Source: CAZWLD01 sp964634685 (GTDB lineage: Bacteria > Bacillota_I > Bacilli_A > Acholeplasmatales > JAEDCM01). From it: a DNA stretch of 27,012 nt. Positions 21,658 to 27,012 of the stretch are shown here, piece by piece. Made by a program: the position numbers and the translations under genes. The stretch spans positions 1 to 27,012 of the forward strand of contig CAZWLD010000031.1 of the NCBI GenBank assembly GCA_964634685.1. The letters are read 5' to 3'. Positions within the stretch are counted from its first letter, which is position 1. Every line of letters starts with the position of its first letter. The notes beneath the pieces are model-generated. The model was not told the DNA's origin. It ran no database searches and saw nothing but the letters and a program-made list of their open reading frames with translations.

Positions 21658-22437
21658 TTCCTTTATTGGGAGCTCGTAGACAATTTCTAATCCGAGGCTC
21701 TGGGCAAAAAGATACGCCTCATCTAAGGCCTCATCTTTTAAGAATTTAGGCCCATGACAATCAGAATTGACGATGATTCGGATTTTATAATTTTTGGCAA
21801 TGTCCCAAAATTTATAACAAGGGTATGCGTAGTAGGTTCCATCCTCTTTGTTTTTTAATCCTCTTCTAATTCCATTAGCATTTATTTCTAGGGGGATGTC
21901 ATATTCCTCCGCCGCCTTACAAATCTCATGCGCAATTTTTTCACATTCATTATCAAAGCGGGGATATTTGATCATGTACAAATCAGGATGGGCAATGAAA
22001 TCAAATAATCCACTTTTAATGGCTCTTATGGTGTAATCCTTGTATTCTTCAAGCTGTAATGGCGTTTTTAAATCATAGGTAGATTTGTTCTCCATATCGA
22101 GTCCATCATTGTAAAAATGAGCCCCAAAGCACATAAAATCAAGCTTGTCTCTTAATTCCTTAATATAGTCTAATTTATCCTCCATATATTCCATTTCTAA
22201 TCCCTTTAACAAAATAATTTGCCCAGAAAACTCCCTTTGACAGTCTTCTATATCCTTTAGAAAACTTAAAAAGTCTTCATATTTCATTCGATCTGAAAAT
22301 AATGGAACGGGCGCATGCTCGCTAAATCCAAGCACATTTAGCCCTTTTTCAATAGCTGTTATAACATATTCACGTACGGTTCCGCCCGCATGTCCGCAGT
22401 AAAAGGTATGAGTATGATAATTATTCATGATCATCAA
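21649..22437 (-). CDS. PHP-domain phosphoesterase, histidinol-phosphatase (HisJ/HisK) family
   Basis: The 262-residue protein has the PHP metal motifs: HTHTFYCGH near residues 8-16, GFSEHAP (about 37-43), an LKGLEMEY strand with a metal Glu (about 78-85), FGAHF (about 107-111), DFIAHPDLYM (about 146-155) and IVNSDCHGP near the end. PHP enzymes of this group hydrolyse phosphate esters; histidinol phosphate is the textbook substrate, but no his genes are nearby, so another substrate is quite possible. The first ATG (22437) has GAGG 7 nt upstream; ATG 22428 is an alternative. It overlaps the Fic-like gene by 17 nt, indicating coupled translation. Confidence 0.85.
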   Translation of the reverse strand: MMIMNNYHTHTFYCGHAGGTVREYVITAIEKGLNVLGFSEHAPVPLFSDRMKYEDFLSFLKDIEDCQREFSGQIILLKGLEMEYMEDKLDYIKELRDKLDFMCFGAHFYNDGLDMENKSTYDLKTPLQLEEYKDYTIRAIKSGLFDFIAHPDLYMIKYPRFDNECEKIAHEICKAAEEYDIPLEINANGIRRGLKNKEDGTYYAYPCYKFWDIAKNYKIRIIVNSDCHGPKFLKDEALDEAYLFAQSLGLEIVYELPIKERG

Positions 22438-23494
22438 ACAACCTCAATTGCTCATAGACATCTGGCTTCGAATCCTTGTATAATTTAATCCATTTGGCGC
22501 TCCTGCCGACGCCTAAAGGTCTTATAACATTTTGTTCGCGAAGGCGCTTTAGAGTTCGATTTATCGTCGAATCACTGACATATGGATGCTTAGCGCGAAT
22601 GTCATCCTTGGTGAATAATTCGCCAAGCTTACTAATCGTATTTTCGATATTATCGCTTTTATTTAAGTCGATATCATAAACATAATCACGCAATAAATTT
22701 TCAACATTTTTATAGCCCTTTAAAAGGATACCAATGATTTGTTGGTGTAAAGGAGTCGTTTGACTATACCCTTTATCCCAGTTAAATGCCGCCTGGAGGC
22801 AGTTTTGTTCAAACATCTGGCGTTCATTATATACAAGCTCAAAAAAGCTTGTATAGCGAAATAATTCAAAGCCTTCCTTGAATAAAAGGATGTAAAGCAT
22901 AACTAATCCAATCTTATCATTATCGGTTTTAAAGGGCTTAGAATTAATAAAATCAACGAAGAAATTGGTAATTAAAAGGGTTAATTCATAATCCTCACTC
23001 TTAAGCATTTTTTCATATTTGGCGAGAAATTTTTCAAATTCATCCCGTTTACTGACAGTTTTTTTCTCTGGAAATAAGGATCTATGAACCTCAACTGTCT
23101 TCGTATCAAAGGAAACATTCGTATCACGAACATTTTTAAAAATAAACTTGGCCATATCTAGATATTGGTTAGGATTATATTCAAAGGCTTCCACATTAGC
23201 ATGTAAAAGATAAAAGGCGTTTTTAATGTTCAAAAACAAGGTTTCATCCTTATTTTTGGCGACAGCATCCTTTTTCAATAATAGCTTTCTCCTTTGGTCA
23301 CTTAATTCAATCCCAAATAGCTTTGATAAATAAATCGTTTCCTTTTCGATTGTTTGATGACTTATAGAATCTAAATCATCCTCAAAAATTTCTTTATAAT
23401 AGAACTCCTTACCCTTAAATTGATACATTTTAATCATATTCATAACAATGTCGGTACCAAGGGTAATGCGGTCCATATTATCTAAACACTTCAT
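22421..23494 (-). CDS. Degenerate Fic-fold protein with C-terminal winged helix
   Basis: This 357-residue protein resembles Fic-family proteins in layout: a helical N-terminal region, a core helix pair around residues 170-230, and a C-terminal winged helix (about 285-340, with FTKDDIRAKHPYVSDSTINR and the wing GVGRSAKWIKLY). Where active Fic enzymes have HPFxDGNGRxxR, it has KPFKTDNDKIGL (186-197). Pro-Phe and Asn remain, but the catalytic His and both Gly of the phosphate loop are replaced. AMP or other nucleotide transfer is therefore unlikely, and a DNA-binding or scaffold role is plausible. ATG 23494 is chosen because GAGGTG lies 6 nt upstream; a GTG at 23503 is an alternative. It shares a message with the PHP gene. 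The Fic assignment rests on motif alignment by eye and is moderate. Confidence 0.6.
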   Translation of the reverse strand: MKCLDNMDRITLGTDIVMNMIKMYQFKGKEFYYKEIFEDDLDSISHQTIEKETIYLSKLFGIELSDQRRKLLLKKDAVAKNKDETLFLNIKNAFYLLHANVEAFEYNPNQYLDMAKFIFKNVRDTNVSFDTKTVEVHRSLFPEKKTVSKRDEFEKFLAKYEKMLKSEDYELTLLITNFFVDFINSKPFKTDNDKIGLVMLYILLFKEGFELFRYTSFFELVYNERQMFEQNCLQAAFNWDKGYSQTTPLHQQIIGILLKGYKNVENLLRDYVYDIDLNKSDNIENTISKLGELFTKDDIRAKHPYVSDSTINRTLKRLREQNVIRPLGVGRSAKWIKLYKDSKPDVYEQLRLFDDHE

Positions 23495-23513
23495 TATATT
23501 CACCTCACCAAAA

Positions 23514-23542
23514 ATTATATAAAATAATCAAAGATAAATCAA
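23514..23542 (-). promoter_or_regulatory. Promoter of the Fic-like/PHP operon
   Basis: On the minus strand TTGATT (23542-23537), a 17-nt spacer and a perfect TATAAT (23519-23514). The start would fall about 12 nt before the start codon region. Confidence 0.8.
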
Positions 23543-23549
23543 GATAAAT

Positions 23550-23575
23550 ATAGTCATTTTTAAAAATTTGACTAT
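23550..23575. promoter_or_regulatory. ATAGTC-N14-GACTAT site upstream of the Fic-like operon promoter
   Basis: ATAGTC (23550-23555) and GACTAT (23570-23575) are 14 nt apart, centred about 55 nt upstream of the expected start and 7 nt from the -35, a position typical for an activator. The geometry is identical to 21334-21359. The binding protein is unknown; the winged-helix protein of the operon is a candidate. Confidence 0.5.
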
Positions 23576-23583
23576 GTTTAAAT

Positions 23584-23617
23584 AAAAGAACTTAAGCTTT
23601 TCCGCTTAAGTTCTTTT
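23584..23617. terminator. Bidirectional terminator after the nucleoside kinase gene
   Basis: AAAAGAACTTAAGC (23584-23597) pairs perfectly over 14 bp with GCTTAAGTTCTTTT (23604-23617). It closes the kinase operon on the minus strand, just before the Fic-like operon promoter. Confidence 0.88.
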
Positions 23618-23628
23618 GCGAAGGTCTT

Positions 23629-25263
23629 TTATACGTGGAAACAAGATTTGCCAATAAATTCTCGCAACAAGGAATTACATGGAACCCAGGTATCGTCAAT
23701 ATCCTTAAAATATTTCAAGAATTTAATCAATTTATTTGCTTGAATAAAGTATTCATCATCCCTACCAATTGATTCAAGCATTGGAAGGGCATACTTCTTT
23801 AAAACGCATAGCTCATAGGTAAGCTCAGAATTATAAACATAATCGGCTTCCTCCTGTGTTGGATAAATCCATCTAAATTCACCGCGGCGAACACTCTTCC
23901 ACATCGCAAAGGTCTGTCTTGGGTCGGTATTTCGGTAATTTTTATCCCGAACTAAACGACGTAACAAACGAATATCTGTCATATTGATCGGATTGTGGCT
24001 ATCGATATGAAGCTGAATTTGCGGTGCAATATAGATTTTAAACTTTTGATGTCTTGGAATCAAGGATGTCAAGGTTTCATTTAATGCATGAATTCCTTCA
24101 ATGATAATTGGCTCGCCATCTAAAACCTTAATTGTCTTACCCTTTTCTCTTTTTCCCGTCTTAAAATTGAATTTTGGAAGGGTTACCTCTTCACCAGAGA
24201 CAAGTGCGAGCATATCATGGTTAAATAAATCGATATCTAAGGCTTCAATATGCTCTAAATCAGGCTCACCAAATTCATCCTTTGGGGCCTCGTCTCGACT
24301 TAAATAATAATCATCAATCGATATCATTACCGGATGAAGTCCGCGCGTTTTTAGTTCAATTTGAAGGCGCATTGAGAAGGTTGTTTTTCCGCTTGAGGAA
24401 GGTCCAGCGATCGCTACTAAGCGAATATTTTTATCCGCTGAGATTTTTTCTCCAAGCTCGGCGAGCATATTTGTATGCTTGGTTTCACACATATTAATAA
24501 AATCAATTTCTTGGTTATTTTCAACGATTTTATTCATATCAGCGATGTAGCTAGCATCGCAAATTTTACTCCATTTAGCCGCTTTAAAAAGGGTTGAGCT
24601 AAGGCTTGGAGAATCCTCAAAAGGTGGAATCAAGCCATTATAATCAGCGCGCGGATATTGGAGCATAATACCAGGATAATAAACACGTAATTTGTATTTG
24701 CTTAAATAACCAGTAGATGGAACCATATAACCGAACATATAGTTGATATAGTCACCACATTCATATAAATTAACCGTTTTTTCTGTTCGATATTTTAAAA
24801 TATCCATTTTCTTTTGATAGCCCTTCTTTTCATAGTAAGCCATCGCATCCGAAATTGAAAGGGTTAGTCTTTTGATTGGTAAATCCATTTCAATTAATTT
24901 GTTCATTTCCTCTTGAATTAGCTTGACAACGGTATTATCAATTCGACGATTAAAATTCAAAAATTGGCACATAACAGAACGAGAAATACTGTAATTAAAT
25001 TCGACAAGGGTACCAGGGAATATTCTTTCGATGGCCATAACCATCAAATAACGAAGGCTTGCCTCATAAATTCTCGAAGCCTCAGTATTACATAAATCTA
25101 AAAATTCAATTTCGCAGTCGCGATTGACAACAAAGGTTAGCTCACGAATGCGGTTATTAACCTTCGCTCCAACATATTTTTTTTCATTGGGCTTGGCTAA
25201 TTCTAACAAAGAGGTTGGCTTATCGAGCTCAATCTCTTGGTCATTTAATTTAACTTTAAACAT
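23629..25263 (-). CDS. Nucleoside (uridine-like) kinase with TGS and tRNA-synthetase-like N-terminal domains
   Basis: The 544-residue protein has a C-terminal P-loop kinase of the phosphoribulokinase/uridine kinase family: Walker A AGPSSSGKTT (about 283-292), SIDDYYLSRD (about 315-324), and a GIHALN segment after a hydrophobic strand. The N-terminal half begins with a TGS-like domain (about 1-60, FKVKLNDQEIELDKPTSLLE), then a region like the second additional domain of threonyl-tRNA synthetase (about 60-220). This architecture is known in Bacillota and Thermotogae as a nucleoside kinase; the job of the N-terminal part is unclear. ATG 25263 has GGAGATG as binding site. It overlaps the upstream small gene by 8 nt. 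Downstream is a strong terminator. Confidence 0.85.
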   Translation of the reverse strand: MFKVKLNDQEIELDKPTSLLELAKPNEKKYVGAKVNNRIRELTFVVNRDCEIEFLDLCNTEASRIYEASLRYLMVMAIERIFPGTLVEFNYSISRSVMCQFLNFNRRIDNTVVKLIQEEMNKLIEMDLPIKRLTLSISDAMAYYEKKGYQKKMDILKYRTEKTVNLYECGDYINYMFGYMVPSTGYLSKYKLRVYYPGIMLQYPRADYNGLIPPFEDSPSLSSTLFKAAKWSKICDASYIADMNKIVENNQEIDFINMCETKHTNMLAELGEKISADKNIRLVAIAGPSSSGKTTFSMRLQIELKTRGLHPVMISIDDYYLSRDEAPKDEFGEPDLEHIEALDIDLFNHDMLALVSGEEVTLPKFNFKTGKREKGKTIKVLDGEPIIIEGIHALNETLTSLIPRHQKFKIYIAPQIQLHIDSHNPINMTDIRLLRRLVRDKNYRNTDPRQTFAMWKSVRRGEFRWIYPTQEEADYVYNSELTYELCVLKKYALPMLESIGRDDEYFIQANKLIKFLKYFKDIDDTWVPCNSLLREFIGKSCFHV

Positions 25264-25651
25264 GTTGCATCTCCTTATATTCTATATATTTTTTTTCAAT
25301 TTCAAAAATCTTTTCTTTATTTGCGGTAATTTTATATTCAAAATATTTGTCATCGGTTTGGATTTTAAAAATCACCTTGCCAAATAATTTTTTTACAACC
25401 GATAAATTGACAATTTGATCAAAATTGATCTCAAAAAAGAGGCTTTTTAAGTGACTATATTCCATAAAAAATCCACGAATTGTGTTTTCGTTTAAGCCAA
25501 TAGCGTTAATGCGCTCAAAAGCCCCGAGCGATTCCCCTAGTGTTACTTCCCCATCCTTAGTTGATGTAAGCTCTAAAATGCCGATACTAAATAAAATACG
25601 GTCATCAATCAGTTTTTCTTCCTTGTAATGCTCAATTAATTCGTTATCCAT
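25256..25651 (-). CDS. Small protein of unknown function, coupled to the nucleoside kinase
   Basis: I do not recognise this 131-residue protein. It has no membrane segment or signal peptide. The N-terminal half is mixed; the C-terminal half alternates strands (GKVIFKIQTDDKYFEYKI) and ends in a charged helix (KEKIFEIEKKYIEYKEMQ). The pattern of strands with one closing helix loosely recalls bacterial PH-like domains, but this is weak. ATG 25651 has a strong AGGAGG site. Its last 8 nt overlap the kinase start, so the two proteins are probably made together. A leader with a terminator-like hairpin precedes it. Confidence 0.7.
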   Translation of the reverse strand: MDNELIEHYKEEKLIDDRILFSIGILELTSTKDGEVTLGESLGAFERINAIGLNENTIRGFFMEYSHLKSLFFEINFDQIVNLSVVKKLFGKVIFKIQTDDKYFEYKITANKEKIFEIEKKYIEYKEMQHV

Positions 25652-25671
25652 AATAATGACCTCCTATTGAT

Positions 25672-25696
25672 AAAAAAAGGCTTTACAGCCAAAGCT
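25672..25696 (-). promoter_or_regulatory. Terminator-like hairpin in the leader of the kinase operon (possible attenuator)
   Basis: On the minus strand GCTTT (25695-25691) pairs with AAAGC (25684-25680), or alternatively GGCT with AGCC, followed by seven T (25678-25672). It lies between the promoter and the AGGAGG site. Confidence 0.4.
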
Positions 25697-25726
25697 AATT
25701 GATACTTCTAAAACGGTTACATATTT

Positions 25727-25735
25727 ATTATATCA
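25727..25735 (-). promoter_or_regulatory. Extended -10 promoter of the kinase operon
   Basis: TGA-TATAAT on the minus strand, about 75 nt before the start codon of the small gene; no good -35. Confidence 0.5.
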
Positions 25736-26026
25736 AATTCAATAAAAAAATCTAGTCTTTTATCTTAATATTAGGAGATAAACATATAGAAAAATTCAAA
25801 ACATTTAATAATGGGGTTAAGTTTCACCTTTTTTATATCAAATTTTATTACATTTTCATAATATATTAAAGTTATGTATTAATAACGAACATTAAAAGCA
25901 GTAAGTGTGGGTGGAGTAAAGGTAATAATAAAATAAAAAATATAAATCTAAAGTAAGAACCTTTTAAACGCTTACTTTTGATGCGGTGTTCATCGAAGAA
26001 ATCTAAAATTATTTCTTAAGAAAAAA

Positions 26027-26059
26027 AGAGTGCAACTGTCTCTTTAAGACAATCACACT
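26027..26059 (-). terminator. Terminator of the small membrane protein gene
   Basis: On the minus strand GAGTG...CACTC (26059-26055 with 26031-26027) encloses an inner TGTCT/AGACA helix and is followed by seven T. Confidence 0.85.
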
Positions 26060-26082
26060 CCCGCAAGTCTGTGTTAATTATT

Positions 26083-26454
26083 TTATCTTTTTTTACTTAT
26101 TATTCCAGTAATTATTGTAATTATTATTGAAAGTAGTGTACTGACAAATAAAACAATAATAACTATTCCAATAGGTTCATCTATAATTTTCACGAATTCA
26201 TTAATAATCACAAAAGTCAAAGTTAAAATTCCTAAAACATACCCTTGAATTTGGATTATTAACATTGGCAAAATTACACCATAAGTACTAGCCGATTCTC
26301 CTTGCATACCTTTAAATAAAAAACCAAGTTTTTTAATTTTATATTTTTTAAATTTTCTTTCATCAATACTTTGATATGATGTTCGTTGCATAAAAATAGG
26401 GATTGCAATAATAAGAAAACAAAAGAATATATTAAGTATAAAGAAATTTGGCAT
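26083..26454 (-). CDS. Small membrane protein, possible immunity protein of the Rhs-like gene
   Basis: This 123-residue protein has an N-terminal membrane segment (about 3-21), a basic cytoplasmic loop (about 23-48) and two or three further segments (about 58-85 and 95-118). I recognise no family. ATG 26454 has a strong AAAGGAGGG site and starts 13 nt after the end of the Rhs-like tail. A small gene placed right after an Rhs-type toxin end is often the matching immunity gene; a membrane-spanning one would suit a membrane-acting toxin. This role is inferred from position only. Confidence 0.55.
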   Translation of the reverse strand: MPNFFILNIFFCFLIIAIPIFMQRTSYQSIDERKFKKYKIKKLGFLFKGMQGESASTYGVILPMLIIQIQGYVLGILTLTFVIINEFVKIIDEPIGIVIIVLFVSTLLSIIITIITGIISKKR

Positions 26455-26467
26455 TTTATTCCCTCCT

Positions 26468-26965
26468 TTAGAAGAACCACCAACCTAGATTATCGAATCC
26501 AGCATTTATTCCTGCAAACGCTACAGTTGATACACCATAAGATATCATTGCTGTTGCTAACATTCTTCCCATTTGAGAAGAAATTGCGTTTGTCAATCCA
26601 TTCATAGCGTTTGTGAATGCAACTTGAGCTGTTGTTGCATTATATCTATATCCATTTGCAATTCTACGAACAATTTTATTTAATTGCTTCGTTGCAACTT
26701 GAACACCTTTCCCTTGGTTAATTGCGGCTTTATTTCTAGCACCAGCGCCACCAATAAAACCAGAAATTGCACCAATTGCACCTGCTGCCAAAATTTGCAT
26801 AACCGAAATATCTTCTAGTTCTGTTCCTGTAATTAATTGAGAAACAAAGTTAGAACCAGCACCTACAACGCCACCTAATAATGTAGCAACCCCTCGTGAA
26901 ACACCGCTACCACCAATCAATCCAGTAATTGCACCAACGCCAGTGTCTAAAGCAAATTGAGTATA
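26468..26965 (-). pseudogene. C-terminal tail of an Rhs/polymorphic-toxin-like protein, 5' part missing
   Basis: The open frame runs 165 codons on the minus strand from just inside a TAA at 26968-26966 to its stop at 26468. It is rich in Gly/Ala (GGVVGAGSNFVSQLITG, AAGAIGAISGFIGGAGARN), the composition seen between the Rhs core and the variable tip of Rhs proteins, and ends in GINAGFDNLGWWFF. There is no ATG with a binding site; a TTG at 26920 has none either. The frame stops exactly where the repeat TAAAATAATCGG begins, so an upstream coding region was probably displaced by an insertion or deletion. Confidence 0.55.
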
Positions 26966-26966
26966 T

Positions 26967-27012
26967 TAAAATAATCGGAGTAGCCTACCCAACTATAAAA
27001 TAATCGGTGTAG
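26967..27012. repeat. Direct repeats at 29-nt pitch at the window edge
   Basis: TAAAATAATCGG occurs at 26967-26978 and 26996-27007, each followed by AGTAG or TGTAG. The array may continue beyond the window. It sits at the breakpoint of the Rhs-like frame. Confidence 0.65.

Larger units (their letters stand above)
25652..26025. other. Intergenic region with operon leader and a hairpin, no gene seen
   Basis: No coding region is visible. The right-hand part of the minus-strand leader and promoter (25672-25735) is listed separately. An inverted repeat AAAGTAAG (25950-25957)/CTTACTTT (25971-25978) has no strong T tract. The rest is A/T-rich DNA. Confidence 0.6.

Noticed and set aside
26468..26920. 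TTG 26920 as a true start of a 150-residue protein
   Set aside because: There is no binding site, and the frame is open further upstream to 26965, so it looks like a truncated larger gene.

Overview
The window is low-GC Bacillota-type chromosome (Bacilli/Erysipelotrichia/Mollicutes-relative grade). The grounds are an FMN riboswitch on ribU, a PstA-type c-di-AMP receptor, a B-type RNase P RNA, the neighbour pairs rpsO-pnp and xerD-deoB, GGAGG-type ribosome binding sites, and many U-tract terminators. TGA is used as a stop (for example at the end of the HigB-like toxin), so this is not the Mycoplasma code. The species cannot be named from the sequence.

Layout. 1-1540: FMN riboswitch and riboflavin transporter ribU, the c-di-AMP receptor gene pstA, and tRNA-Arg(CCT). 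1540-5500: an accessory island after the tRNA. It holds a HigB/HigA-type toxin-antitoxin pair whose antitoxin carries an ImmA/IrrE metalloprotease domain, a DUF4143-type AAA ATPase on the minus strand, and the dead 5' remnant of a second such ATPase on the plus strand. Each ATPase has three short direct repeats at an exact 32- or 33-nt pitch just upstream, and the gene-proximal copy abuts the predicted -10 element. 5503-10540: a TPR/Sel1 protein, rpsO, pnp and rnpB. 10753-20418: a minus-strand DUF1540 gene, then lepA, a MacB/FtsX-type ABC transporter, gdhA, hemW, xerD and deoB. 20448-21648: 1.2 kb without a credible gene but rich in inverted repeats. 21649-25651: two minus-strand operons, one with a degenerate Fic-like protein and a PHP-family phosphatase, the other with an unknown small protein and an N-terminally extended uridine-kinase-like enzyme. 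26083-27012: a small membrane protein and the tail of an Rhs-like protein, which is cut off at another short-repeat array at the window edge.

How the genes fit together. The core genes cover translation and RNA processing (rpsO, pnp, rnpB, lepA), nitrogen and nucleoside metabolism (gdhA, deoB, nucleoside kinase), heme handling (hemW), chromosome resolution (xerD) and second-messenger sensing (pstA). Most core genes sit in one- to three-gene units closed by strong intrinsic terminators.

The most unusual signals are: (1) short-repeat arrays at about three-helical-turn pitch, with a different unit each time, at four places, two of them directly upstream of AAA ATPase genes and one at the breakpoint of a truncated Rhs gene; (2) two sites of identical geometry (ATAGTC-N14-GACTAT, each followed by GTTTAA) on either side of the Fic-like/PHP operon; (3) paired operators around a consensus promoter at the toxin-antitoxin locus; (4) a hairpin-rich intergenic region around 20.9-21.1 kb.
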